Positions 1 to 6,663 are shown, counted from the stretch's first letter. The stretch: 8,508 nucleotides of DNA from an uncultured Lysobacteraceae bacterium (GCA_946482585.1 CAMLSI010000220.1:1-8508); one strand, 5' to 3'. The notes: generated by a model not told the origin, from the sequence alone. Program-made: numbers and translations.

Positions 1-1
1 G

Positions 2-793
2 ACCGGTCTGCGCTTCGGCCTCTCCACCAGCAACGGCTTCGATCAGCGTTTCGATCCGACCCTGTCGGCGCGCGCGAACGCGGCCTATCTCAACGAACAG
101 CTGCGCGTGTTCAACAACGATCTCGAACTCGTGCTCGCGGCCTACAACGGCGGTGAAGGGCGCATGGGCAGGCTCGCCGGCGGCGGCCGCGCGCGCTTCT
201 GGGACTCGTCGGTCTACGGCGCGCTGTCGCCGGAGACGCGCGAATACGTGCCGATGGTGCTTGCGGCAGCCTGGCTGTTCATGCACCCCGAACGCTACAA
301 CCTCGAATTTCCGAAGATCGACACGCGTCTCGGCAACGTCACGCTGCCGCGTTCCATGTCGCTGTCGGAGCTGTCGATCTGCTTCGGCCAGGAAGGCGGC
401 AGCCGCGACGGCTGGTTCCGCGCGCTGCGCAATCTGAATCCGTCCTACGATCATCAGGCCGCACTGCCGCCGGGCACGCGACTCGCGGTGCCGGTCGTGC
501 TCGAAGCCGCGTTTCCGCGCATCTGCGCGCAGGGTCCGTGGCAGGCGCTCGCGGCCGAGTTGCACGCGGCCTCGATGCCGCAGGTCGCCATCGCGAGTAC
601 GGTCTCGACGCGCAGTTCGGGCGGCGGGGCGCGCGGCCGCTATACCGTGCGCAAGGGCGACACGCTCGCTGCGATCGCACGCAAGCATCGCTGTGCGGAA
701 GTGCGTGAAATCGCGAACATCAATCGCCTGCGCGCGCCGAGCTATGCGATCAAGCCGGGGCAGACGCTGCAGATACCCGCATGCGGGAAATGA
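2..793 (+). CDS. mltD: MltD-like membrane-bound lytic murein transglycosylase, 3' part (5' end outside window)
   Basis: The reading frame is open from position 2 to the TGA at 791-793, so the start lies outside the window and the GTG at 107 is an internal codon. The first visible residues (TGLRFGL, then a DPTLSARANAAYL segment) and the AAYNGGEGR motif at 137-163 fit the C-terminal half of the GH23 lytic transglycosylase fold. That fold cleaves the MurNAc-GlcNAc bond of peptidoglycan to form 1,6-anhydro ends. The catalytic Glu would lie just upstream and is not seen. The middle stretch (about 330-510) reads like a degenerate LysM-type segment (SLSELSI, then LNPSY, then LPPGTRLAVP). A clear LysM follows at about 638-781 (YTVRKGDTLAAIA, IANINRL, IKPGQTLQIP), a peptidoglycan-binding module. 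Family usually has AAYNAG where this has AAYNGG, a mild variation. The protein is presumably a periplasmic lipoprotein, but the N-terminus needed to show that is missing. It converges with the gene at 941-1378. The family call is firm; MltD versus another LysM-bearing GH23 is less so. Confidence 0.86.
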   Translation, partial: TGLRFGLSTSNGFDQRFDPTLSARANAAYLNEQLRVFNNDLELVLAAYNGGEGRMGRLAGGGRARFWDSSVYGALSPETREYVPMVLAAAWLFMHPERYNLEFPKIDTRLGNVTLPRSMSLSELSICFGQEGGSRDGWFRALRNLNPSYDHQAALPPGTRLAVPVVLEAAFPRICAQGPWQALAAELHAASMPQVAIASTVSTRSSGGGARGRYTVRKGDTLAAIARKHRCAEVREIANINRLRAPSYAIKPGQTLQIPACGK

Positions 794-808
794 ACTGGGG
801 CCTGTCGA

Positions 809-844
809 GAGAGGCGGGCGGCAACCGAAGGGGTATCGCCTCTT
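809..844 (+). terminator. Weak candidate 3' stem-loop after the transglycosylase gene
   Basis: GAGAGGCG (809-816) pairs with CGCCTCTT (837-844) including one G-U pair, leaving a 20-nt loop, 15 bases after the stop codon. There is no T tract directly after it, so it may be an mRNA 3'-end structure or chance pairing in GC-rich DNA. Confidence 0.25.
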
Positions 845-875
845 CTCCGGTCCCTGACTTTAGCTTTTCGCGGGC

Positions 876-902
876 AAAAAAAGCGCGCCATCCCTGGCGC
901 GC
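876..902 (-). terminator. Rho-independent terminator for the 941-1378 gene
   Basis: Read on the minus strand, GCGCGCCA, loop GGGA and TGGCGCGC form a perfect 8-bp stem (902-883) capped by a GNRA-type tetraloop and followed at once by seven T (882-876). It begins 38 bases after the TGA of the minus-strand gene. On the plus strand the same stem is followed only by GGTTTCCTT, so it might also help stop transcription of the converging transglycosylase gene, but less well. Confidence 0.85.
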
Positions 903-940
903 GGTTTCCTTCTAGCCCGAACTCGAAATAGGGTCAGGAA

Positions 941-1378
941 TCAGGCGGCCTGCTCGCCGGAAAACCAGCTCTCGGCCGTCGCGGCTGGAGCGGATTCGCG
1001 CAGGAAGCGCAGCGCGCGCAGCAGCGAACGATGCACGCCATCGAGAGCCGGCAGCGTCGTGCCGCGGGTTTCGTGGTAGGCGACGGTCAGCCAGAGCGCG
1101 ATGCCGCGCAGGCGGACCGGAAGATTGTCGGAACGCGCGCGGGCGAGGCCGATGTCGGTGCCGCTGCCCCAGGCGCTGTAGCGCTGTTCCGGCGGCGTGC
1201 CGTAAAGATGCGGGAATTCGCTCTTCGCGGCGGTGGAGAATTCTTTCTGGGTCAAGGTCGCCAGCTGCAGGCGAGAGGCATTGTTCAGGCCGCTCATGAG
1301 CTTGTCGATTTCCTTGAACTCACGCTGCAGCTGATAGGCGCGTTTGGTGGCGACGAGCCGCCAGATCAACTGCTGCAT
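941..1378 (-). CDS. Conserved-looking hypothetical protein, 145 residues, function unknown
   Basis: I do not recognise this protein. The ATG at 1378-1376 is preceded by AAGGGGA at a suitable distance (AAGGGGAATCTC then ATG), and the TGA is at 943-941. It has its own terminator and a plausible promoter, so it is probably a real single-gene unit. The sequence has no signal peptide and no convincing transmembrane segment. Residues 1-50 look helical and basic (WRLVATKRAYQLQREFKEID), the middle carries a SEFPHLYGTPPEQRYSAWGSG stretch at about 53-73, and residues 87-126 look helical again (LRGIALWLTVAYHET, then SLLRALRFLRES). No cysteines or metal-binding clusters are visible. A small soluble cytoplasmic protein is the most that can be said. 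The overlapping plus-strand frame at 1031-1585 lacks these signals and was discounted. Confidence 0.72.
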   Translation of the reverse strand: MQQLIWRLVATKRAYQLQREFKEIDKLMSGLNNASRLQLATLTQKEFSTAAKSEFPHLYGTPPEQRYSAWGSGTDIGLARARSDNLPVRLRGIALWLTVAYHETRGTTLPALDGVHRSLLRALRFLRESAPAATAESWFSGEQAA

Positions 1379-1442
1379 GAGATTCCCCTTCGTGGTTTGC
1401 TGGTTCGACGATCGCCGGTGATGCTAAACCGACAGGCGGCGC

Positions 1443-1472
1443 AGATTAGCCGAACCGGTCACAAACTGACAA
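1443..1472 (-). promoter_or_regulatory. Candidate sigma70 promoter for the 145-residue protein gene
   Basis: On the minus strand TTGTCA (1472-1467) matches the -35 consensus at five of six positions. It is followed 18 bases later by TAATCT (1448-1443), a weak -10. Shifting the -10 two bases to GCTAAT gives a 16-base spacer and a similar score. Transcription would start near 1436, leaving a leader of roughly 58 bases. The signal is moderate and unsupported by anything but position. Confidence 0.35.
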
Positions 1473-1509
1473 TCCTCGTCACCCTGGCCTGCAGAGAGTT
1501 CACCATTGC

Positions 1510-1532
1510 TGCCGGCACGACCCCGCCCGGCA
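1510..1532 (-). terminator. Short inverted repeat just after psd
   Basis: TGCCGG and CCGGCA (1510-1515 and 1527-1532) can form a 6-bp stem with an 11-nt loop, starting seven bases after the psd stop codon on the minus strand. No T tract follows, so intrinsic termination is doubtful, and read-through into the 145-residue gene is possible. Confidence 0.22.
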
Positions 1533-1538
1533 TCGCGC

Positions 1539-2390
1539 TCACGCCGGCTTCGGGCGAACGTTGCCGATGCGCTGGCCGACTTTGACCGGCTGTTCGGGAG
1601 CGAGCGTGCCGATTTCACCGACGGCGGGCGGCAGCAGCACGATGACAGTCGAGCCCATGTTGAACCGTGCCATCTCGGCGAAACGCTCCAGCCGGATCGC
1701 GCGGTCGTGCCAGTCGCGCCGCGTGACCCGGCTCGCATACGGCGGAATCTCGAGGCCGGACCAGACCGTCGACACGCTGGACACGAGCATCGCGCCGACC
1801 ATCACGACCACGAACGGGCCGTTCTCGCCCTGGAAATGGCAGACCAGGCGTTCGTTGCGTGCGAACAGACGCGGGATCGCGGCAACCGGCGCCGGCGCGA
1901 CACTGAACAGCCGGCCGGGCACATGGACAGTGCTCTGCAGCACGCCGGCCAGCGGCATGTGCGCGCGGTGATAGTCGCGCGGCGACAGGTAGACGGTGAC
2001 GAAGCTGCCGTCCGCATACGCGGCGGCGTCGTCTTCGGACGCGAGTAGTTCCGCGACGGTGTAGTCCTGGCCCTTGGCCTGGACGATGCGCCCGGCGCGT
2101 ATGGCGCCGGCCTGGCTGATCTTGCCGTCGGCAGGGCAGAGCAGCGCATCGGCAGCCACATCGGCGGTGCGCGCCCCGGGTTTGAGCAGGCGCGTGAAGA
2201 ACGCATTGAAATGTTCGAACGCGGCCGGATCGGGCGTCTCCGCTTCGGCGAGATCGACCTGGTAGCGACGCACGATCTGGCCGATCAGGAAATCTTTCCA
2301 CGGCCGCCAGGTCCACCGCGTGGCCCAGTAGACGAGGCGCGACAGCAGCCGGTGGGGCAGTGCGTATTGGAGCAGGATCGAAAGTTTCAT
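1539..2390 (-). CDS. psd: Phosphatidylserine decarboxylase proenzyme
   Basis: This enzyme decarboxylates phosphatidylserine to phosphatidylethanolamine at the inner membrane, the last step in making the main bacterial zwitterionic lipid. It has 283 residues, the usual length for the Psd-B proteobacterial form. The start MKLSILLQYALPHRLLSRLV gives the typical amphipathic membrane-contact N-terminus. Key features are CPADGKIS with the processing aspartate at D88, RDYHRAHMP with H141 and H144, and the FNMGSTVI motif where self-cleavage between G246 and S247 would create the pyruvoyl group at S247. By family knowledge the chain is thus cut into a large beta and a small alpha subunit of about 37 residues. 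The usual LGST is MGST here, a common variant. The start codon overlaps the stop of the SCO1 gene (ATGA at 2390-2387), with only a weak GGTGA about ten bases upstream inside SCO1, which suggests coupled translation. Confidence 0.96.
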   Translation of the reverse strand: MKLSILLQYALPHRLLSRLVYWATRWTWRPWKDFLIGQIVRRYQVDLAEAETPDPAAFEHFNAFFTRLLKPGARTADVAADALLCPADGKISQAGAIRAGRIVQAKGQDYTVAELLASEDDAAAYADGSFVTVYLSPRDYHRAHMPLAGVLQSTVHVPGRLFSVAPAPVAAIPRLFARNERLVCHFQGENGPFVVVMVGAMLVSSVSTVWSGLEIPPYASRVTRRDWHDRAIRLERFAEMARFNMGSTVIVLLPPAVGEIGTLAPEQPVKVGQRIGNVRPKPA

Positions 2391-3028
2391 CGGCGCGTAT
2401 TCACCAGGGTCAGCAGATCGGCGCCGATCGCGGCGGCATCCAGCGGCGGGCGAAACAGGCCGACCAGGCGCGCCTGCGGATCGACGAGCGCGATCGAGGC
2501 GCTGTGGTCGACCGTGTACTGGCCGTCCTTCGCCGGTTCGCGCGTGTACATGACGCCGAGCGAGCGCGTCAGCCGCGTGAGTTCTTCATCGTTGCCGGTC
2601 GCGGCGACGAAGGCCGGATCATAGAACGCGGCGTAGCGGCCGAGCGTATCGGGCTGGTCGCGCAGCGGATCGACGGAAATGAAATGCACGCGGACGCGGT
2701 CTGCGGCGCCGGCCTGCGCCAGTCGCGCGCGCACCTGTTTGAGGACGCCCAGCGTGTTCGGGCAGATGTCCGGACAGTTCGTGAAGCCGAAGAACACCAG
2801 ATTCCACTGGCCCTGCAGATCCGCCTGCGTGAACGGCTTCGCATCGCTGCGCGTCAGCCGGAAATCCGCGATCGCGCGCGGCGCGGGATAGCGCGTGAGC
2901 GCCAGCGTTGCCGGTTCGCGATTCGTGAACTGCTGGCTCAGCAGCCACAGGCCGAGGCCGGCTGCGAACGCGACGACGAGGATCAGGGTCGTCGGCAAGG
3001 TCCGGCCCGAGTTATGACGTGTATTCAT
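2387..3028 (-). CDS. SCO1/SenC-family copper chaperone, membrane-anchored thioredoxin fold
   Basis: This is a 213-residue member of the SCO1/SenC/PrrC family. Members bind copper and deliver it to, or reduce the CuA site of, cytochrome c oxidase on the periplasmic side. An N-terminal membrane anchor lies at residues 12-30 (PTTLILVVAFAAGLGLWLL). Next come the QWNLVFFGFTNCPDICP core with copper-ligand cysteines C85 and C89, the HFISVDPLRD strand-turn, and VDHSAS with the third ligand H175. All three ligands are intact, so a metal chaperone role is favoured over a plain thioredoxin. No good Shine-Dalgarno is visible before the ATG at 3028, but this start gives the expected anchor. It is the first gene of a two-gene unit with psd and is transcribed away from prmB. 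No oxidase genes are in the window, so the partner cannot be identified. Confidence 0.93.
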   Translation of the reverse strand: MNTRHNSGRTLPTTLILVVAFAAGLGLWLLSQQFTNREPATLALTRYPAPRAIADFRLTRSDAKPFTQADLQGQWNLVFFGFTNCPDICPNTLGVLKQVRARLAQAGAADRVRVHFISVDPLRDQPDTLGRYAAFYDPAFVAATGNDEELTRLTRSLGVMYTREPAKDGQYTVDHSASIALVDPQARLVGLFRPPLDAAAIGADLLTLVNTRR

Positions 3029-3067
3029 TGGGAAGGTCTGAGCAAGTCTCTATCGTGCGGCTTCGTG

Positions 3068-3156
3068 CCCGGATCGGTTTCGCCATCGCAGCGGACGCGC
3101 GCGAGGCGAGCATCGTGCAATCGCCTCGCGTGGAGGCGATGCGAAACGGAGCCGGG
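3068..3156. repeat. Long nested inverted repeat in the SCO1/prmB divergent region
   Basis: Outer arms at 3068-3089 and 3136-3156 pair through CCGG(G), GTTTCGC/GCGAAAC and ATCGC/GCGAT, with one extra C and a short mismatch. Inside them CGCGAGGCGA (3100-3109) and TCGCCTCGCG (3121-3130) are a perfect 10-bp inverted repeat with an 11-nt loop. Together they could fold into one extended hairpin of about 89 bases. A competing hairpin, ATCGCCTC, loop GCGTG, GAGGCGAT (3120-3140), uses parts of both. It could be a leader structure for the SCO1 transcript, a REP-like element or an operator region; the sequence alone does not decide. Confidence 0.6.
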
Positions 3157-3219
3157 TTCCGGCCCATCCGGGAGTTGCTCCGCCGAAGTATAGACGCGGA
3201 CGCCGCATTGCCGGCGCCC

Positions 3220-3225
3220 TATACT
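3220..3225 (+). promoter_or_regulatory. Candidate -10 element for prmB
   Basis: TATACT matches the sigma70 -10 consensus at five of six positions and lies 27 bases before the prmB ATG, giving a leader of about 20 bases. No convincing -35 is found at normal spacing. The short leader would explain the missing Shine-Dalgarno before prmB. Confidence 0.4.
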
Positions 3226-3252
3226 CTGCGGCCCTTTGTCGCTGTTCGAACC

Positions 3253-4173
3253 ATGACTTCCGAACTCTCCACCATCGTCGACTTCATCCGCTACGGCGCG
3301 AGCCGCTTCGCCGGCGCGGGGCTGACCTTCGGCCACAGCTACGACAACGCGCTGGACGAGGCGACGCACCTGGTGCTCTGGGCGCTGCACATGCCGCACG
3401 ACCTGTCGCCGAACTACGGCCAGGCCAAGCTCGTCGCCGAGGAGAAGCAGAAGATCCTCGCGCTGATCGATCGGCGCATCGCCGAGCGCAAGCCGGTCGC
3501 CTACCTCACCGGCGAGGCCTGGTTCGCCGGCCTGCTGTTCAAGGTCAACGAGAACGTGCTCGTGCCGCGTTCGCCGATCGCCGAGCTGATTCAGAACGGC
3601 TTCTCGCCGTGGCTCGACGAGATCGTCGTGGAGCGCGCGCTCGATCTCTGCACCGGATCGGGCTGCATCGGCATCGCGATGGCTTCGCACAATCCGGACT
3701 GGCAGGTCGACGTCGTCGACATCAGTCCGGCCGCGCTCGAACTCGCCCGCGCGAACGTGCAGTTCCAGGACGTGGCGCATCGCGTGCGCGTGATCGAATC
3801 GGATCTGTTCGCGGCGCTGGGCGGGGAGGTCTACGACCTCATCGTGTCGAACCCGCCCTATGTCACCGAGCAGGAATTTGCCGAACTTCCGCCCGAATAC
3901 GGCCATGAGCCGGCACTAGGCTTGAAGGCCGGTCACGACGGTCTCGACTTCGCGCTGCGCATCCTCGTCGAAGCGCCCGCGCACCTGTCCGAGCACGGCG
4001 TGCTCATCGTCGAGGTCGGCGAAAGCGAGCAGGCGCTCGCGGCGCTGCTGCCGCGCGTGCCGTTCACCTGGGTCGAGTTCAACGTCGGCCAGATGGGCGT
4101 GTTCGTGCTCGAGCGGCGCGATCTCGTCGCCCATGCGGGCGACATCCGCGCGGCGCTGGCCGCGCGTGCGTGA
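3253..4173 (+). CDS. prmB: Ribosomal protein uL3 glutamine N5-methyltransferase
   Basis: PrmB uses S-adenosylmethionine to methylate a conserved glutamine of ribosomal protein uL3 during large-subunit assembly in the cytoplasm. The chain of 306 residues is close to the E. coli length of about 310. The N-terminal substrate-recognition part carries TIVDFIRYGASRF and ends in VLVPRSPIAELI (102-113), the PrmB signature that separates it from the release-factor enzyme PrmC. The SAM-binding loop is ALDLCTGSGCIGIA (129-142), the acidic ribose-binding residue lies in VDVVDISP, and the catalytic NPPY is at 200-203 in IVSNPPYVTEQEF. The frame stays open upstream to 3019, but the ATG at 3253 gives the family's usual beginning MTSELSTIVDFIRYGASRF; the extra upstream residues would be non-homologous. 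No Shine-Dalgarno is seen. aroC follows after 54 bases, the same order as in E. coli. Confidence 0.95.
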   Translation: MTSELSTIVDFIRYGASRFAGAGLTFGHSYDNALDEATHLVLWALHMPHDLSPNYGQAKLVAEEKQKILALIDRRIAERKPVAYLTGEAWFAGLLFKVNENVLVPRSPIAELIQNGFSPWLDEIVVERALDLCTGSGCIGIAMASHNPDWQVDVVDISPAALELARANVQFQDVAHRVRVIESDLFAALGGEVYDLIVSNPPYVTEQEFAELPPEYGHEPALGLKAGHDGLDFALRILVEAPAHLSEHGVLIVEVGESEQALAALLPRVPFTWVEFNVGQMGVFVLERRDLVAHAGDIRAALAARA

Positions 4174-4227
4174 CGCGAACCGGACGCAGGTCGGCCGGTC
4201 GCGACCTTCCTCAGTAGGCGAGAAACC

Positions 4228-5325
4228 GTGTCGAGCAATGCGTTCGGAAAACTGCTGACCGTAACGACCTTCGGCGAGAGCCACGGCCCCGCGATCGGCT
4301 GCGTCATCGACGGCTGTCCGCCGGGACTGGCGATCGCGCCGGACGATTTCCGCGCCGACCTCGAGCGGCGTGCGACCGGACGCAGTCGTCACACCTCGCA
4401 GCGGCGCGAAGCGGACGAGGTCGAAATCCTGTCCGGCGTCTACGAAGGCTTCACCACGGGCACGCCGATCGCGCTCCTGATCCGCAACACCGATCAGCGC
4501 TCGAAGGATTACGCCGAGATCGCCGAGCGCTTTCGCCCGGGACACGCGGACTACACCTACTGGCAGAAATACGGCCGGCGCGATCCGCGCGGCGGCGGTC
4601 GCTCGTCCGCGCGCGAGACCACGATGCGCGTCGCCGCCGGCGTCATCGCCAAGCGCTGGCTCGCCGAGCGTCACGGCGTGCAGGTGCGCGGCTGGCTCGC
4701 GGCGCTCGGGCCGCTGACACCGGCCGCGTTCGAGTGGAGCGCGGTCGATGAAAACCCGTTCTTCTGGCCCGATGCGGCGATGGTGCCCGAGCTCGAACAG
4801 TTCATGGACCGCCTGCGCAAGTCTGGCGACTCGATCGGCGCGCGCGTCAATGTGATCGCGTCGAACGTTCCGCCGGGCTGGGGCGAGCCGATCTACGGCA
4901 AGCTCGACGGCGAGCTCGCCGCGGCGCTCATGAGCATCAATGCGGTCAAGGGCGTCGAAATCGGCGACGGGTTCGCCGCGGTCGCACAGCGCGGCAGCGA
5001 GCACCGCGACGAAATGAGCGCCGAAGGTTTCCTGTCCAATCATGCGGGCGGCATTCTCGGCGGCATTTCGACGGGCCAGGACGTGGTCGCGTCGATCGTG
5101 CTGAAACCCACCTCGAGCATCCTCATTCCGGGGCGCAGCGTGAATGTCCGCGGCGAGCCCGTCGACGTCGTGACCAAGGGCCGCCACGATCCCTGCGTCG
5201 GCATCCGGGCGACGCCGATCGCCGAGGCGATGGTGGCGCTCGTCCTCATGGACCAGGCGTTGCGCCATCGTGCCCAATGCGGCGACGTCGCGCCGGTCCA
5301 GCCGAGAATTCCGGCCAAACCCTGA
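4228..5325 (+). CDS. aroC: Chorismate synthase
   Basis: AroC converts 5-enolpyruvylshikimate-3-phosphate to chorismate, the last shikimate-pathway step, needing reduced FMN as cofactor. At 365 residues it is full length. All family signatures are present: [17 protein letters not shown] (13-29), [17 protein letters not shown] (122-138), [14 protein letters not shown] (236-249), [15 protein letters not shown] (270-284) and [19 protein letters not shown] (317-335). The invariant histidines at 19 and 106 (RPGHADYTY) are intact. The start is GTG at 4228, because the first residues [19 protein letters not shown] align with the family start and the next in-frame ATG is deep inside the protein (M134). 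AGGCGAG about six bases upstream is a modest ribosome site. It probably shares a transcript with prmB. The C-terminal [15 protein letters not shown] tail is of the Xanthomonas type, an inference from memory. Confidence 0.98.
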   Translation: MSSNAFGKLLTVTTFGESHGPAIGCVIDGCPPGLAIAPDDFRADLERRATGRSRHTSQRREADEVEILSGVYEGFTTGTPIALLIRNTDQRSKDYAEIAERFRPGHADYTYWQKYGRRDPRGGGRSSARETTMRVAAGVIAKRWLAERHGVQVRGWLAALGPLTPAAFEWSAVDENPFFWPDAAMVPELEQFMDRLRKSGDSIGARVNVIASNVPPGWGEPIYGKLDGELAAALMSINAVKGVEIGDGFAAVAQRGSEHRDEMSAEGFLSNHAGGILGGISTGQDVVASIVLKPTSSILIPGRSVNVRGEPVDVVTKGRHDPCVGIRATPIAEAMVALVLMDQALRHRAQCGDVAPVQPRIPAKP

Positions 5326-5334
5326 TCCCCCCGT

Positions 5335-5356
5335 GCGGGCGCGGCCGGCCGCCCGC
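5335..5356 (+). repeat. GC-rich inverted repeat between aroC and asd
   Basis: GCGGGC (5335-5340) and GCCCGC (5351-5356) flank GCGGCCGGCC, which is itself mostly palindromic. A very stable short hairpin is possible ten bases after the aroC stop. No T tract follows, so it is more likely an mRNA-stability or processing structure than an intrinsic terminator. Confidence 0.4.
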
Positions 5357-5375
5357 AATCCCGAAGTATCAAACT

Positions 5376-5379
5376 GGAG
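5376..5379 (+). promoter_or_regulatory. asd: Shine-Dalgarno of asd
   Basis: GGAG lies eight bases before the ATG at 5388. It decides this start against the in-frame ATG at 5277, which lies inside aroC and would add 37 residues rich in Arg and Pro with no likeness to the family. Confidence 0.8.
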
Positions 5380-5387
5380 AATTGGAA

Positions 5388-6425
5388 ATGTCTGCAAGCT
5401 CTGCGGAACGCAAGTTCAAGGTGGCCATGGTCGGCGCGACCGGTGCGGTCGGCGAAACCCTGATCGGCATTCTGAAAGAGCGCAAATTCCCGGTCGGCGA
5501 GTTCGTCGCGCTGGCGAGCGAGCGCTCCGCCGGCGGTCAGGTCGATTTCGGCAACCGGAAAGTGACCGTGCAGGATCTCGCCACCTACGACTTCGACGGC
5601 GTCGACATCGCGTTCTTCTCGGCCGGCGGCAGCGTGAGCCGCGTGCATGCGCCACGCGCTGCGGCGGCCGGCGCCGTCGTCATCGACAACACCTCGGAAT
5701 TCCGCTACCAGGACGACATTCCCTTGGTCGTGTCCGAGGTGAATCCGGACGCGATCGCGGGCTACACGACGCGCGGCATCATCGCGAATCCGAACTGCTC
5801 GACCATGCAGATGCTGGTCGCACTCGCGCCGATCCACCGCGCCGTGGGCATCACCCGCATCAACGTCGCGACCTATCAGTCGGTGTCGGGTGCGGGGCGT
5901 TCCGGTCTCGAGGAACTCGGCCGCCAGACCGCCGCGATCCTGAACTTCCAGGAGTCCAAGCCGCAGAAGTTCCAGGCGCAGATCGCGTTCAACCTGATTC
6001 CGCAGATCGACGACTTCCAGCCGAACGGGTACACCAAGGAAGAAATGAAAATGGTCTGGGAGACGCGCAAGATCCTCGGCGACGCGAGCATCGAAGTGAA
6101 CCCGACCGCGGTGCGCGTGCCGGTCTTCTATGGCCATTCCGAGGCCGTGCATGTCGAAACCCGCGACAAGATCACAGCCGAGCAGGCGCGCGAACTGCTA
6201 GAAAGCGCGCCCGGCATCGTCGTGGTCGACGAGCGAACGCCCGGCGGCTATCCGACGCCGGTTTCCCATGCCGCCGGGCAAGACGCGGTGTACGTGGGCC
6301 GCATTCGCGAAGACATCTCGCATCCGCGCGGGCTCAACCTCTGGGTCGTTTCCGACAACATCCGCAAGGGCGCCGCGCTGAATGCGGTCCAGGTTGCTGA
6401 GCTATTGGTGAAATCGTATCTGTGA
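5388..6425 (+). CDS. asd: Aspartate-semialdehyde dehydrogenase
   Basis: Asd reduces 4-aspartyl phosphate to aspartate 4-semialdehyde with NADPH, the shared step toward lysine and diaminopimelate (hence peptidoglycan), threonine, methionine and isoleucine. From the ATG at 5388 it has 345 residues, typical of the shorter Asd subfamily without the insertion of the E. coli enzyme. The NADP-binding loop MVGATGAVGETLI is at 14-26, the phosphate/cofactor segment FFSAGGSVS at 77-85, the catalytic cysteine C137 in IANPNCST, and substrate-binding R243 with catalytic H250 in RVPVFYGHS. QSVSGAG (164-170) and LWVVSDNIRKGAALNAVQ (318-335) complete the family pattern. It follows aroC by 62 bases and precedes fimV, as asd does in pseudomonads and xanthomonads. 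Key residues are intact and no frameshift is seen. Confidence 0.97.
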   Translation: MSASSAERKFKVAMVGATGAVGETLIGILKERKFPVGEFVALASERSAGGQVDFGNRKVTVQDLATYDFDGVDIAFFSAGGSVSRVHAPRAAAAGAVVIDNTSEFRYQDDIPLVVSEVNPDAIAGYTTRGIIANPNCSTMQMLVALAPIHRAVGITRINVATYQSVSGAGRSGLEELGRQTAAILNFQESKPQKFQAQIAFNLIPQIDDFQPNGYTKEEMKMVWETRKILGDASIEVNPTAVRVPVFYGHSEAVHVETRDKITAEQARELLESAPGIVVVDERTPGGYPTPVSHAAGQDAVYVGRIREDISHPRGLNLWVVSDNIRKGAALNAVQVAELLVKSYL

Positions 6426-6441
6426 TCTATAGTTACGATTG

Positions 6442-6450
6442 TGTTATAAG
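6442..6450 (+). promoter_or_regulatory. Candidate extended -10 promoter for fimV
   Basis: TG-T-TATAAG (6442-6450) combines the TGn extension with a -10 matching TATAAT at five of six positions, 17 bases after the asd stop. No good -35 lies at the usual spacing, which an extended -10 can tolerate. Transcription would start near 6457 and leave a fimV leader of about 220 bases. Confidence 0.5.
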
Positions 6451-6466
6451 GCATTTTCGAGATTGT

Positions 6467-6489
6467 CCGGCGGCCTTCGAGGCCGCCGG
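6467..6489 (+). terminator. Strong GC hairpin after asd / in the fimV leader
   Basis: CCGGCGGCCT, loop TCG, AGGCCGCCGG form a perfect 10-bp stem, 42 bases after the asd stop. The sequence after it (GCCGTGTCG) lacks a T tract, so it is not a canonical intrinsic terminator. It may mark the end of the asd message, stabilise its 3' end, or be the first element of the fimV leader if the promoter at 6442-6450 is used. Confidence 0.6.
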
Positions 6490-6492
6490 GCC

Positions 6493-6550
6493 GTGTCGTA
6501 CAAGGACGCAAGACACACCGAATTTTGTCGTAACTGCTTGATTCGGTGTG
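6493..6550 (+). promoter_or_regulatory. Possible two-state RNA fold in the fimV leader
   Basis: CACACCGAAT (6514-6523) and ATTCGGTGTG (6541-6550) are perfect 10-base complements with a 17-nt loop. An upstream GTGTC (6493-6497) can instead pair with GACAC (6512-6516), which overlaps the first arm, so the two pairings exclude each other. This is suggestive of a regulated leader, but the shorter alternative is only five pairs. Inverted repeats of this kind can also be binding sites for a DNA-binding dimer. No known riboswitch class was recognised. Confidence 0.4.
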
Positions 6551-6663
6551 GCAAATACGTAGGACTCATGCTGCGAAGGGGATCGGCCTGTGCTCACGCA
6601 CTTGCCGGTGGTTCGCGGGGCTTCAAGACAGAGCTAAGACCAGGCCGTAGGCCACTGCCACCC

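Noticed and set aside
2360..3193. Plus-strand frame of 277 residues opposite the SCO1 gene
   Set aside because: Arg-rich shadow of a gene with intact CPDICP and VDHSAS motifs; no ribosome site.
3019..3252. N-terminal extension of prmB to the earlier in-frame start at 3019
   Set aside because: It would overlap the SCO1 start and the divergent regulatory region and add about 78 residues absent from PrmB proteins.
3916..5397. Long minus-strand open frame of 493 residues opposite aroC
   Set aside because: It lies antisense to an intact chorismate synthase and part of prmB. Its product is Arg/Asp/His-rich with no recognisable domain, as expected for frames read against GC-biased coding DNA.
5040..6152. 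Minus-strand frame of 370 residues opposite aroC and asd
   Set aside because: Antisense to two genes with full family motifs; composition is typical of a GC shadow frame and no start signals support it.
5270..6400. Plus-strand frame of 376 residues overlapping asd in another frame
   Set aside because: Extremely Arg-rich and out of frame with the intact asd; a codon-bias artefact.
6500..6660. Resemblance to a c-di-GMP-I (GEMM) riboswitch: a GGACGCAA string at 6504-6511 and GGCAAA at 6550-6555
   Set aside because: The two strings are in the wrong order and spacing for the class. The stem expected directly before GGACGCAA and the tetraloop-receptor arm are missing.
6607..6660. tRNA-like TTCG and GGTTCGC stretches upstream of fimV
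   Set aside because: No acceptor, D-arm or anticodon-arm pairing could be arranged around them.
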